DNA of 33,457 nucleotides from an uncultured Oscillospiraceae bacterium (lineage in GTDB: Bacteria > Bacillota > Clostridia > Oscillospirales > Acutalibacteraceae): the NCBI GenBank assembly GCA_949283785.1, contig CASDTR010000027.1, positions 1-33,457 on the forward strand, given 5' to 3'. Below are positions 7,963 through 16,413 of this stretch, one piece after another (position 1 is the first letter of the stretch; every line of letters starts with the position of its first letter). The notes beneath the pieces were generated by a model. That model had not been told where the DNA came from, did not search any database, and saw only the letters and a program-made list of their open reading frames with translations. Position numbers and translations under genes: made by a program.

Positions 7963-8471
7963 TATTCCTCATCCATGTAGTAACTGTTGTTTCTCTTGAG
8001 GCCCAGCTGAGTGAGGACAGTCTCTTCCTTTTCTCTCATCCTCACGGATTCGATTCCGCCGCCTTCATGGTCATAGCCTAAAAGGTGGAGCATTGAGTGG
8101 ACCGTGAGGAAGCCTATCTCACGCTGAAGGGAGTGGCCGTAACGGTCCGCCTGCTCAACGGCGTGTTCCATGGAGATAACAATGTCTCCCAGCATATTCG
8201 CTCCCGTGGCTGGGTTTACATCGTAAACTCCGTTTTCACCCAGGGGGAAAGAGAGGACGTCTGTGCTGCGGTCAATATTCCTGTATTTCTTGTTGAGCTC
8301 CTGTATTTCTTCGTCGTTTACAAACTTTACGCTTATTTCAGCGGGACCCTGAAACTGCTCGTAGGTGAGCACCGCAGTACAGCAGCGGCGGATAAGCATT
8401 CGTATTCCCGTAGGCACCTTTACGTTTTTCTGCGCGTTTGTAATTATTACCTTAACCCTGTTTTCTGTCAT
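7962..8471 (-). CDS. ybeY: endoribonuclease YbeY
   Basis: YbeY is a zinc-dependent endoribonuclease for 16S rRNA 3'-end maturation and ribosome quality control. The 169-residue product carries the H-x3-H-x5-H metal site in HSMLHLLGYDH (His125, His129, His135). The start at 8471 is preferred to a frame start at 8501 because AGGAGG lies about 12 bases before it and would otherwise be coding. It overlaps the end of phoH by 20 bases. The usual neighbour pgpH (yqfF), found between phoH and ybeY in many Firmicutes, is absent. Confidence 0.93.
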   Translation of the reverse strand: MTENRVKVIITNAQKNVKVPTGIRMLIRRCCTAVLTYEQFQGPAEISVKFVNDEEIQELNKKYRNIDRSTDVLSFPLGENGVYDVNPATGANMLGDIVISMEHAVEQADRYGHSLQREIGFLTVHSMLHLLGYDHEGGGIESVRMREKEETVLTQLGLKRNNSYYMDEE

Positions 8472-9432
8472 TTCTCTTTCTGACCTCCTCATATTTTTCA
8501 TAGGCTTTGATTATATCCTGAACAAGCTTATGCCTTACAACGTCCCGCTCCGTAAAGCGGACGGTTTCGACGTCTTCAACGTGACGGAGCACCTTCATGG
8601 CCTCCACAAGTCCTGACCGCTTTCCGTCGGGCAAATCCATCTGGGTTATGTCGCCTGTGACCACTATTTTTGAATTAAAGCCCAGACGGGTCAAAAACAT
8701 CTTCATCTGCTCGGGGGTCGTGTTCTGGGCCTCATCGAGAATAATGAAGCTGTCGTCAAGGGTACGGCCTCTCATATAGGCAAGAGGCGCCACCTCGATA
8801 TTTCCGCGCTCCTGATACTTCTGAAAGTTTTCGGCCCCCAGCATATCGAAAAGGGCGTCGTAGAGGGGCCTCAGATAAGGATCGACCTTCTGCTGAAGAT
8901 CTCCAGGGAGAAAGCCCAGCTTTTCTCCCGCTTCCACCGCGGGACGGGTGAGGATGATTCTGTTGATCTCCTTGGCGCGGAAGGCACTTACGGCCATGGC
9001 AACGGCAAGATACGTCTTTCCCGTACCTGCGGGGCCGACTCCAAGCACAACGGTGTTTTCCTTGATGGACTCAATATATTTTTTCTGGCCCAGGGTTTTC
9101 GCCTTTACGGGCTTTCCCTTGGCGGTTATGCATATGCAGTCGTCAGACATGCGGCTTAGCTTATTCTCACTGCCCTCGCGGACAAGGGAGATGACATAGC
9201 GTACATTCTGCTCGCTAAGCGCTTCGCCTTTATTTATAAGGGTTAGCAGACCGTTTACGGCTCTCGCGGCAGCGGAGACGTTTTCGGGCTCTCCAGTAAT
9301 TTTAAGATCCGAACCCCTGCTTACAACCGATACCGAAAACTCCTTTTCCACAAGCTTTATGTTTTCATCAAAGCTTCCGAAAAGGCTCACCGCCTGCTCC
9401 ATTCTGTCTATATTGATAATCTGCTCGAACAT
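8452..9432 (-). CDS. phoH: PhoH-like ATPase
   Basis: This PhoH family member (YqfE/YbeZ type) is a predicted RNA-associated ATPase that works with YbeY. The 326-residue sequence has an N-terminal KH-like region and a helicase-like ATPase with Walker A GPAGTGKT at 133-140 and Walker B FIILDEAQN at about 229-237, followed by TGDITQ. The ATG at 9432 has only a modest AGG-rich upstream sequence. It is the first gene of a phoH-ybeY-dgkA operon driven by the promoter at 9472-9500. Confidence 0.94.
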   Translation of the reverse strand: MFEQIINIDRMEQAVSLFGSFDENIKLVEKEFSVSVVSRGSDLKITGEPENVSAAARAVNGLLTLINKGEALSEQNVRYVISLVREGSENKLSRMSDDCICITAKGKPVKAKTLGQKKYIESIKENTVVLGVGPAGTGKTYLAVAMAVSAFRAKEINRIILTRPAVEAGEKLGFLPGDLQQKVDPYLRPLYDALFDMLGAENFQKYQERGNIEVAPLAYMRGRTLDDSFIILDEAQNTTPEQMKMFLTRLGFNSKIVVTGDITQMDLPDGKRSGLVEAMKVLRHVEDVETVRFTERDVVRHKLVQDIIKAYEKYEEVRKRNDRKQG

Positions 9433-9471
9433 TACATCGCCTGACCTTTGTTTTCTCTTTTATTTTGTTAG

Positions 9472-9500
9472 ATTATAACATAATTTATTTTAAAAGTCAT
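9472..9500 (-). promoter_or_regulatory. putative sigma-A promoter of phoH
   Basis: On the minus strand, ATGACT (9495-9500) and a perfect TATAAT (9472-9477) are spaced by 17 bases, 40 bases upstream of phoH. The surrounding DNA is very AT-rich. Confidence 0.55.
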
Positions 9501-9605
9501 TAATATTGAATAAAAATCAAGAAAAATTTACAATATTTTCACAGTCTCCCGTTGTGCAAAATATCAAAAGAAGGCATTTATAAACTAATTCTAAAAAACA
9601 ATAAT

Positions 9606-10796
9606 CTATTCGTTTTCCTGAAAAATTTCTATTTTTTCTTCAAGAGAAATATTTTCCTCGCAGACAAATGTGCCTTTTATCCTCCAGCCCGCATCATATT
9701 CCCCGCTTTCAATGTTCTCCGAAAGGATTTTCACCTTTGACTTAAGCTCTTCATACTGATTGCTGAATTCCATCACCGCAAAATTTCCGGCCTCGGCGGA
9801 CGTTATTTCCCTTTCGGTCTCTTCGGTAACGGTAACGGTGGTTTTTATTATGCCCAGAGGCAGCTTTGTTTCTCCCGCGTAGGCATATGTTTTTTTGATC
9901 TCCTCCTCATATTCGCCCTGAGGGTATTCGGCTTTTTTGATCGGTATTTCAAAGCCGAAAAAGTAAAAGGTATATCCGCAGGATTTATAGTCCGTGTACC
10001 TTCTGCATTTTATTCGGGAGGGTATTGTCACTTCTATCTCCCTGACGGTTTTCGCAATTACCTTGCCTGACGCATGGTGAAAAACGGGTGTCCCGTCTCC
10101 GTTTTCCGTTATGCCGTTTATAAGAAGGTCTCCCTTTGCCACGGCAGTGCCCGCCTTTACCTCGCCTTTGCCTTCATACACCTCTATCGAAATGACCTGC
10201 CCACCATAGGCCGCCGTTATGTTGCATGCGGTCGTATCGTCGGCTATTTCGGGCACGGGCACCTTTTCCCTGACTTCTATTCGCGCCGTGCTCCCGTCAA
10301 GATTGACGGCAACCCACGAAAAATCAGGAAGCTCCGTATAGGCCCTGAGCTGTATGGCGGAGGTATCTATATCATCTTTTCGTTTCCCGACAGAAACTCC
10401 CATAGCGTCAAATACCTCAATTATTGAATCGGATGAAAAGCGCTCGTTGCCGACTACCTCCACATACCATATCCTCGTAGATAGAAAGGACAGCATCATC
10501 ACAAAAAACACGGCACCCACTGCCATACCCCAGCGGTATTTATATCTGCTTATAAAAAACGGAATTCCCTTTCTCTGCCTGATTCTCAGGCGCACTCCCG
10601 AACGCCTTGCCGCGCTCCTTATGCTCTTATAGCCCTTTATGGTTGTGCAGGCGCAAAAGCCGTCGGGGTCACTTCTCAAATCCCAAAGAGGTATCCCGTC
10701 GCGCGAGCAGAGGTTAATAAATCTCTCCGTAAAGCCTTCTCTGCCGAAAAAGGTAACGTATCCCGTTAAAAAGCGTATCAATGACACAAAAAACAT
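9606..10796 (-). CDS. yqfD: sporulation protein YqfD
   Basis: YqfD is a conserved Firmicutes sporulation membrane protein of the SpoYqfD family, expressed in the mother cell and needed for efficient spore formation in Bacillus; its biochemistry is unknown. The 396 residues comprise a cytoplasmic N-terminal domain, one membrane helix at about 90-110, and a long extracytoplasmic part beginning WYVEVVGNERF, a POTRA-like start. AGGAG lies eight bases before the ATG. It is 30 bases after yqfC, its constant partner. phoH follows but has its own promoter. Confidence 0.92.
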   Translation of the reverse strand: MFFVSLIRFLTGYVTFFGREGFTERFINLCSRDGIPLWDLRSDPDGFCACTTIKGYKSIRSAARRSGVRLRIRQRKGIPFFISRYKYRWGMAVGAVFFVMMLSFLSTRIWYVEVVGNERFSSDSIIEVFDAMGVSVGKRKDDIDTSAIQLRAYTELPDFSWVAVNLDGSTARIEVREKVPVPEIADDTTACNITAAYGGQVISIEVYEGKGEVKAGTAVAKGDLLINGITENGDGTPVFHHASGKVIAKTVREIEVTIPSRIKCRRYTDYKSCGYTFYFFGFEIPIKKAEYPQGEYEEEIKKTYAYAGETKLPLGIIKTTVTVTEETEREITSAEAGNFAVMEFSNQYEELKSKVKILSENIESGEYDAGWRIKGTFVCEENISLEEKIEIFQENE

Positions 10797-10826
10797 TTTC
10801 TCCGCTCCTATCCTTTAAAATTTGGA

Positions 10827-11099
10827 TTACGATGAAAATTCAACGGACGCTATGCTTCCCGTCACCGTAGTTTGCTCAGCCGCCATTGATGGAATGGTCA
10901 GCCCCGCCCCAGTGATTTTTATTATCATATTGCCGAGATTGAGCCGCACCACACCTTCGTTGTACTCTAAAATTCCGCGGCAGCCGTCCACGCTGATTTC
11001 CCTGTTGCCCGTAAGCTCTATTTTTGCAAGCCCCACTTCTGCAATAGCAGAAATTTCTCCCGCATCGTCAGGTGAAATGTTAAAAAGTTTTTTCGCCAT
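10827..11099 (-). CDS. yqfC: sporulation protein YqfC
   Basis: YqfC is a small sporulation protein found just before yqfD in endospore formers. The 90-residue sequence shows the family pattern KIELTGNREISVDGCRGILEY ... VRLNLGNMIIKITGAGL. The start at 11099 is chosen because AAGGA lies eight bases before it; the frame could start ten codons earlier. Mother-cell sigma-E control is expected from the family, but I saw no clear sigma-E promoter. Confidence 0.88.
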   Translation of the reverse strand: MAKKLFNISPDDAGEISAIAEVGLAKIELTGNREISVDGCRGILEYNEGVVRLNLGNMIIKITGAGLTIPSMAAEQTTVTGSIASVEFSS

Positions 11100-11238
11100 A
11101 GTGTTCGTCCTTTTTCTCCCCTTTGACATAACTCATCATCCTTTCAAAAAAGAATATGCCGTTTTTGATTTAAAAATTACACGGACGCATATACATTAAA
11201 GGCGGTGTGAAAATTTTAGGGAAACGGGGTGTGTTCCT

Positions 11239-12321
11239 TTGAAAATAACCATCATTAAATCGAAAGCTGTCCGCATCTTTAAATATATCCCCGCCGCTGC
11301 GGGAAGCTGCCTTATGGCATCACTTCTGCTCCTGATGCCCGAAAAAGCCGCCGAAGGGGTACGCAAAGGCCTAGATATCTGCGGGGCTTCCGTTATTCCT
11401 TCGCTGTTTCCCTTCATGGCTCTTTCGTCATTTCTCATACATTCGCGGCTGTGCCTTTGGCGGGGACGTCTGGCCAATACAGTCGGCAAAAAGCTTTTTT
11501 CCCTCCCCGGAAGCGCCCTTTCAGCAATTTTTATGAGCCTTATAGGCGGCTTTCCCGTAGGCGCATCCATGACGGCTAAGCTTCTGGAAAAAGGAGAAAT
11601 CACAAAAAATCAGGCCCAGAGAATGATGCTCTTCTGCGTAAACGCAGGACCCGCCTTCATAATAGGCACCGTAGGCGTCTCCATGCTCTCGAGTATAACG
11701 GCGGGAACGGTGATATTGGTCTCACTTCTGATTTCGTCCATAACTATGGGCTTTTTCTCAAACCTCATTTCCGACGGAGAATACACTGTCCACGACGAAC
11801 GGGAAAAAGAGTTGCCGCCGGATTTTTCATCGGCTTTTACACACAGCGTCGCCGATGCGGCAGCATCCATGTTTTCCGTATGCGCATGGGTGATACTCTT
11901 TTCCTGCATAAACGGTTTTACGGACCTTCTGTCAATAAGCGACAGCGGAAAGATTTTCATAAAAGCGGTACTGGAAGTCACCACCGGTTCCTTTGCAGCG
12001 GCAGGCCAGGTGCCTCTTCCCATAATGTGCCTGATTATAGGCTTCGCCGGCACCTGCGTACACTGCCAGGTGATGAGCTGCGCCATTCAGACGGGAATAA
12101 AACCCTCACTTTTCGTTGCTGCACGGATAATGAACGGTGCCATAGCCGCAACCGTCTGCGCCGTGATACTTAATTTTTTTCCGATTTCGGCCGAAGTCAT
12201 GTCTAATGCGGTGGAGAGCGTTCCTCAGGCTTACTCCGCCTCACTGCCCGCCGCAGCAGGGCTGCTCATTATGGGCGGCCTTCTTATTTTAGAGCTTGAT
12301 AGCAAACGCAAAATATGCTAA
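11239..12321 (+). CDS. ylbJ: sporulation integral membrane protein YlbJ
   Basis: YlbJ is a polytopic membrane protein of the nucleoside-recognition (Gate) family, made in the mother cell during sporulation and important for spore cortex formation in Bacillus. The 360 residues contain about eight hydrophobic segments and the conserved FMSLIGGFPVGASM and NAGPAFIIGTVG motifs. The start codon is TTG, with GGGGTG upstream. It is divergent from yqfC-yqfD, placing two sporulation units back to back. Its last codons run 25 bases before the next gene. Confidence 0.88.
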   Translation: MKITIIKSKAVRIFKYIPAAAGSCLMASLLLLMPEKAAEGVRKGLDICGASVIPSLFPFMALSSFLIHSRLCLWRGRLANTVGKKLFSLPGSALSAIFMSLIGGFPVGASMTAKLLEKGEITKNQAQRMMLFCVNAGPAFIIGTVGVSMLSSITAGTVILVSLLISSITMGFFSNLISDGEYTVHDEREKELPPDFSSAFTHSVADAAASMFSVCAWVILFSCINGFTDLLSISDSGKIFIKAVLEVTTGSFAAAGQVPLPIMCLIIGFAGTCVHCQVMSCAIQTGIKPSLFVAARIMNGAIAATVCAVILNFFPISAEVMSNAVESVPQAYSASLPAAAGLLIMGGLLILELDSKRKIC

Positions 12322-12346
12322 AATTCCCTTAATGGGAGGCGGCGTT

Positions 12347-12556
12347 ATGAAGCTTTACGGAAAAAATATAGACAGTGCCTGCGAATACTGCCGATACGGC
12401 AAACGTTCCTCGGAAAAGGACGTGGTGCTGTGCGTAAAAAAAGGCATCGTTTCCACAGGCTTTTCATGCAGCAAATTCAATTATGACCCTTTAAAGAGAG
12501 TTCCGAAACGCAGGCCGCCCATACCTAAATATTCTCCCGAAGATTTCGAGCTGTAA
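12347..12556 (+). CDS. small cysteine-containing protein, possible zinc binder
   Basis: This is a 69-residue protein of unknown function. Four cysteines are arranged as C-x2-C near residue 12 (CEYCRYG), then CVKKG and SCSKFNYDPLKRVP, followed by a proline-rich basic tail. The pattern suggests a small zinc-binding module. GGAGG lies seven bases before the ATG at 12347, which is why the longer frame from 12296 is not used. It follows ylbJ by 25 bases and precedes the YdhG-like gene by 20 bases, so the three are probably one transcript. Confidence 0.75.
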   Translation: MKLYGKNIDSACEYCRYGKRSSEKDVVLCVKKGIVSTGFSCSKFNYDPLKRVPKRRPPIPKYSPEDFEL

Positions 12557-12576
12557 AGCCGTTAAAGGTGAAGGAT

Positions 12577-12945
12577 ATGCCATCAAAAGAAATCTGCAAA
12601 TATTTAAATTCAGTGGACGAGAATGCACAGAAAAAAGTACTTCCCGTAATTGAATATATCGAATTCCGCTACTCCGAAGCAATTTTCGATACTGAGTATT
12701 CCGAAAAAAGCAAAATCCCCACATATCGCCTTGGAGAAAACTTTGTGGGCATCGGCTGCAGACGAAATTGCATCAGCCTGTATTTCAGCAGCGAAAATCC
12801 CGTAAAAGTCATAGGCAGCCTTACGAAAAGAGTGAGATGCAACAAAAATTCCGTCAATATCAGCTACCGAGGCAAAACCGACTATGAAGCCCTGTTCAAA
12901 GGCGTAGACGAAAAATTTAACAGTATGGTAAAAAGTGAAAATTGA
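12577..12945 (+). CDS. YdhG/DUF1801-like small protein (tentative)
   Basis: This is a 122-residue soluble protein. The opening (KEICKYLNSVDENAQKKVLPVIEYIEFRYSE) and the central segment, in which a strand pair around IPTYRLGENFVGIGC leads to CISLYF, resemble the YdhG/DUF1801 (YjbR-CyaY-like) fold, but I recognise it only by general pattern. The ATG at 12577 has AAGGTG upstream; a GTG three codons earlier is less likely. It ends the plus-strand group before a strong shared terminator. Function unknown. Confidence 0.6.
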   Translation: MPSKEICKYLNSVDENAQKKVLPVIEYIEFRYSEAIFDTEYSEKSKIPTYRLGENFVGIGCRRNCISLYFSSENPVKVIGSLTKRVRCNKNSVNISYRGKTDYEALFKGVDEKFNSMVKSEN

Positions 12946-12962
12946 ATACTGATCGCATAAAC

Positions 12963-12992
12963 AAAAATCCGATCTGAGACGATCGGATTTTT
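12963..12992. terminator. bidirectional terminator between the ylbJ group and dpaB
   Basis: A perfect 12-bp stem (12963-12974 with 12981-12992) with loop TGAGAC has A-runs on the left arm and T-runs on the right. It serves the plus-strand ylbJ group and the minus-strand dpaA-dpaB operon, which converge here. Confidence 0.9.
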
Positions 12993-13007
12993 ATTTTATT
13001 CCCTTTA

Positions 13008-13580
13008 TTACAATATTACAGGCTGAAGCTGCTGGCCCTTCAACGCTGCCTCTACGGCGTTTGCCGTGAGTGAAAAATCCGCCACTATGGAGTTGGGCTT
13101 ATTTATATAGTCATCCTGACCCATGGGCACAAAGAACACATTTTTATAGTTCATAAGCTGACCTATATTTTTGGCAGCCGCCCCCAAAGCGTCGTTTGTG
13201 GAAACCGCAATGAGCAGGGGCCTGCCGTTTCTCAGATGCGCCTTCGCCGCAAGAGTCACGGTGGTATCCGTTATTCCGTTTGCGAGCTTTCCGAGAGTGT
13301 TTCCCGTACATGGCTCTATCAAAAGTATGTCTAAAAGCTTTTTCGGACCTATGGGTTCCGCCTGAGTGAGTCCCGTCATTACACCTCTGCCGCATATCGT
13401 CTCTATCCTATTTCGGAAATCCTCGGCATCTCCGAATCTCGTATCGGTGTAATAAGCGTTTTCGCTCATTATGGGTATAACTTCAAATTTCAGCTTTACG
13501 AGATTTTCTATCTGCTCAAGGGCCTTCGCAAAGGTGCAGAAAGAACCGCACAGTGCAAAGCCTATCCTTATTCCCTCCAT
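13008..13580 (-). CDS. dpaB: dipicolinate synthase subunit B
   Basis: DpaB (SpoVFB) is the flavoprotein-like subunit of dipicolinate synthase, which oxidises dihydrodipicolinate to dipicolinic acid, the spore-core chelator of calcium. The 190 residues show the family N-terminus IRIGFALCGSFCTF, the central DILLIEPCTGNTLGKLANGITD, and the C-terminal FVPMGQDD. Its start lies inside the end of dpaA (13-base overlap), which fits a two-subunit enzyme made from one message. This gene pair is strong evidence that the organism makes endospores. Confidence 0.95.
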   Translation of the reverse strand: MEGIRIGFALCGSFCTFAKALEQIENLVKLKFEVIPIMSENAYYTDTRFGDAEDFRNRIETICGRGVMTGLTQAEPIGPKKLLDILLIEPCTGNTLGKLANGITDTTVTLAAKAHLRNGRPLLIAVSTNDALGAAAKNIGQLMNYKNVFFVPMGQDDYINKPNSIVADFSLTANAVEAALKGQQLQPVIL

Positions 13581-14437
13581 CGGCTATCCTCCTTCAAAAT
13601 ATTTATTATTGTTTCGGCTATTATCTCTCCCGCAGTTTCGGGAGCTGTTTTCCCGGGAAGCCCCGAGGCAGGCACGACTTTTACTCCGAGCTCCCGCGCC
13701 CTCTCAAGGTCGGCGCCGTAGGGAGCTGAGGCCGCCTCCGCGTAAACGGTACCCTTCATCTGCATCAGGTGCTTTTCCGCTACTATCCTTTCGGGAACCG
13801 TATTTACCGTCATCCTGACCCCTTCGGGAAAATTGAAAGCCTTTCCTATATCGAGAACATCAAAGCCCTCCTCTTTTGCTTTTTCCAATACCTCCGCTCT
13901 TCTCGCTCCCACGACAACATCGGCCCCCATTGCCTTCAGAAGCCTTCCTATGGCTTTGCCCGTCCTGCCGAAGCCCAAAACGAAAATTTTAGTTCCCTTT
14001 ACCGTAACGGGCAGCTCCCGAACGGCGATTTCGGCAATTCCCTCTGCTGTGGGAAGGGCATTCATAAGCTGAAAATCCTCGCGGGAATAGCAGTCGCAGA
14101 CCTTGTTCTCCGAAAAAAGCTTTGAAAGTTCCTCGGTCATTTTTCCGCCGAAAATCAATTTGCCTTTGCCGATAAATTCCGCAAGGGAAGCTATGCTGAT
14201 TTCCCCCTCGGCAAAAGGCGCGTTTATGTTTATCCCGTCCCTTGTCAAAGGAAGAGGAAGTACTACGGCGTCATAAAGATGTGCGTTCTCCGCCCTTTCG
14301 CTTTTACGGGGAACACTGCCTCGATATTTTTCAAAGCCTGCCGCCGCAGTCTCATATCCCTCTTTTTTCAGCTTGTCTGCCCCGTAGAGCTGTCTTTCGT
14401 CTCCTCCCGCAAAAAGGAAGCTGTTTATATCCTTCAT
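13568..14437 (-). CDS. dpaA: dipicolinate synthase subunit A
   Basis: DpaA (SpoVFA) is the NAD(P)-binding subunit of dipicolinate synthase, acting in the mother cell late in sporulation. The 289-residue protein has the DpaA N-terminal domain (FLFAGGDERQLY) and a Rossmann fold with VLGFGRTGKAIG (glycines at about 155-160), followed by NTVPERIV and the ASGLPGKTAPETAG C-terminus. GGAGG lies eight bases before the ATG at 14437. It is transcribed away from murC; a late mother-cell promoter is expected but not recognisable. Confidence 0.95.
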   Translation of the reverse strand: MKDINSFLFAGGDERQLYGADKLKKEGYETAAAGFEKYRGSVPRKSERAENAHLYDAVVLPLPLTRDGININAPFAEGEISIASLAEFIGKGKLIFGGKMTEELSKLFSENKVCDCYSREDFQLMNALPTAEGIAEIAVRELPVTVKGTKIFVLGFGRTGKAIGRLLKAMGADVVVGARRAEVLEKAKEEGFDVLDIGKAFNFPEGVRMTVNTVPERIVAEKHLMQMKGTVYAEAASAPYGADLERARELGVKVVPASGLPGKTAPETAGEIIAETIINILKEDSRWRE

Positions 14438-14591
14438 AAGCCTTTCCTCCAAATCGGCCTGCCTGATTATGAAAACAGCTGTGCCGCGGGCAGGTCATTA
14501 CCATAATATGGAATTACGTCTTCAAAGTGCATGATTTTAATTTTATTCCTTCAATTCTCAAAAAGCTGTTTATTTATTTACCGTTTTGCAA

Positions 14592-14597
14592 TATAAT
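14592..14597 (+). promoter_or_regulatory. putative -10 box of murC
   Basis: A perfect TATAAT lies 30 bases before the murC start. The -35 at 17 bases' distance (TTTATT, 14569-14574) is poor, so only the -10 is called. Confidence 0.4.
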
Positions 14598-14626
14598 GTA
14601 TATATTAAAAAGAAGAGGTGACAGCT

Positions 14627-16006
14627 TTGTACGATGTAGATAATTTACTTAAATCCGTAAAAAGGGTCCATTTCATAGGCATCGGCGGCTCGGGAATGTG
14701 CCCCCTTGCTGAGATACTCATTTCCGAGGGATATAAGATTTCCGGTTCCGACAACAACGAAAGCGACAACCTTGTAAAGCTGCGCTCACTGGGCGTTCCC
14801 GTATACATGGGACAAAAAGCAGAGAATATAGAAGGGGCCGAATTGATAGTATTTACCGCGGCCCTCCTTCCCGACAATCCTGAGCTTGTAGCGGCAAAGG
14901 CAAGCGGTATCCCCACCATTGAGCGCTCGAAACTCTTCGGCGCTATCAGCCGCCTTTACCCCGACTGCATAGGCGTCTGCGGCACCCACGGCAAAACTAC
15001 CGTCACTTCGATGCTCACTCAAATTTACATCACCTGCGGAAAAGACCCGTCGGCAGTCATAGGCGGCACCCTTCCTCTCATAGGCAGCCACGGCAGAGTG
15101 GGAAAGAGCGATACTCTCATCTGCGAAGCCTGTGAATTTGTAGACACCTTCCTTGACCTCTCCCCCGACACGGCGGTCATACTCAACATCGACGAGGATC
15201 ACCTCGATTACTTTAAGACCCTCGATAACCTTATCCTTTCTTTCCGCAAGTTCGCCTCCATGGCCACAAAGGCGGTCATATATAACGGCGACGATGCAAA
15301 CACCCTGAAAGCAGTTAAGGACTGCGGAGAAAAGGACAAAATCACTTTCGGATTTGAAAAGACCAACGATTTCTACCCCGAAAACATTACCATGACGAGA
15401 GGGGCCTTCCCGAAGTTTACCGCCATGCATAAAGGCGAGGTCTTAGGCGAAGTCCAGCTGGGAGTTCCGGGTACCCACAACGTCTTAAACGCTCTTGCTG
15501 CCATTGCCGTTTCACTGTACGGAGGCATTGAGGCAAAGGACGCCATAAAGGCAATTGAGCAGTTCAGAGGAGCCGGCAGAAGATTTGAGTTCCTTGCAGA
15601 AGAGAAGGGCATTACAATCGCCGACGACTACGCCCATCATCCCGCAGAACTCAAAGTTACCCTTGAAGCGGCCATGGCAATGGATTTCAATGAAGTCTGG
15701 GCGGTGTTCCAGCCCTTCACTTATTCTAGGACCTATACTTTAATGGACGACTTTGCCGAGGTTCTGAAAATCCCTCAGCACACGGTCATGACTGAGATCA
15801 TGGGTTCCCGCGAAAAGAACACATACAACGTATATACCTCTCAGCTAGCAGAAAAAATTCCCGGCAGCGTATGGTTCAATACCTTTGAAGAGGTTGCCGA
15901 CTATGTAGTAAGCCACGCAAAGCCGGGCGATCTCGTAATAACCCTCGGCTGCGGCGATATATACAAGGCGGCAAAAATGATGATCAAAAAGCTCAAAGAA
16001 AGTTAA
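14627..16006 (+). CDS. murC: UDP-N-acetylmuramate-L-alanine ligase
   Basis: MurC adds L-alanine to UDP-MurNAc, the first peptide step of peptidoglycan precursor synthesis in the cytoplasm. The 459 residues show the UDP-binding GIGGSG (about 18-23), the ATP loop GTHGKTT (about 119-125), the EACEF and NIDEDHLDYF catalytic segments, and a C-terminal ligase domain with DDYAHHP. A TTG start at 14627 is preferred, since AGAGGTG is six bases before it; a GTG three codons earlier would sit on top of that site. It is monocistronic and divergent from dpaA. Confidence 0.95.
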   Translation: MYDVDNLLKSVKRVHFIGIGGSGMCPLAEILISEGYKISGSDNNESDNLVKLRSLGVPVYMGQKAENIEGAELIVFTAALLPDNPELVAAKASGIPTIERSKLFGAISRLYPDCIGVCGTHGKTTVTSMLTQIYITCGKDPSAVIGGTLPLIGSHGRVGKSDTLICEACEFVDTFLDLSPDTAVILNIDEDHLDYFKTLDNLILSFRKFASMATKAVIYNGDDANTLKAVKDCGEKDKITFGFEKTNDFYPENITMTRGAFPKFTAMHKGEVLGEVQLGVPGTHNVLNALAAIAVSLYGGIEAKDAIKAIEQFRGAGRRFEFLAEEKGITIADDYAHHPAELKVTLEAAMAMDFNEVWAVFQPFTYSRTYTLMDDFAEVLKIPQHTVMTEIMGSREKNTYNVYTSQLAEKIPGSVWFNTFEEVADYVVSHAKPGDLVITLGCGDIYKAAKMMIKKLKES

Positions 16007-16013
16007 AGAGTAA

Positions 16014-16049
16014 AAACAAACGGGACAGTTTTCACTGTCCCGTTTGTTT
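16014..16049 (+). terminator. murC terminator
   Basis: A 16-bp perfect stem (16014-16029 with 16034-16049) with loop TTTC ends in a T-rich right arm eight bases past the murC stop. A near copy of the hairpin recurs at 16379-16404. Confidence 0.9.
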
Positions 16050-16413
16050 GTCGATAAAGTTGTTTTTACTCTTAAACAATTTCAGAGTTGCTGTTTTGCA
16101 CGATCATGGGAAAACTCGATGCGGCGCAGAAAGCAGCGCAGTATCGAGTTTTCTTCATATACAATCCCTCTGTCAAAACTGCGTTTTGACATCTCCCTTT
16201 ACACAAGGGAGACAGGGGTGTGCGCTGAATTTCGGTTTTAACCGCTAAATAAAGCATACAAGGGCGAATACAGTCAGTTTTTACCGCAATTCTGTGCGCA
16301 AATCGAGTGCAGGCTCAGCCTGCTTTGCACAAGGGAGACAAGGGTGTGTGCTGATTTTTGGCTTTCCAACAGTCTCAACGGGGCAGTGAAAACTGTCCCG
16401 CTTGTTTTAAGCT
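16050..16413. repeat. gene-free block of hairpins and direct repeats (REP-like)
   Basis: No gene is visible. The block holds an imperfect long hairpin (16111-16152), a GTCAAAAC/GTTTTGAC hairpin (16172-16190), a CTCCCTT/AAGGGAG hairpin (16193-16211), a GCAGGCT/AGCCTGC hairpin (16309-16323) and a direct repeat of about 36 bases with few differences (16202-16237 and 16328-16363). It ends with a second copy of the murC terminator hairpin (16379-16400). The pattern resembles the dispersed palindromic repeats common between genes of Oscillospiraceae-type genomes. Whether it is transcribed is unknown. Confidence 0.65.

Noticed and set aside
11151-11195. CATATTCT (minus) and CATATACA (plus) as sigma-E -10 boxes for yqfC and ylbJ
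   Set aside because: Each matches about six of eight consensus bases but no suitable -35 is present at the right distance. Sigma-E control is likely from the families but not visible.
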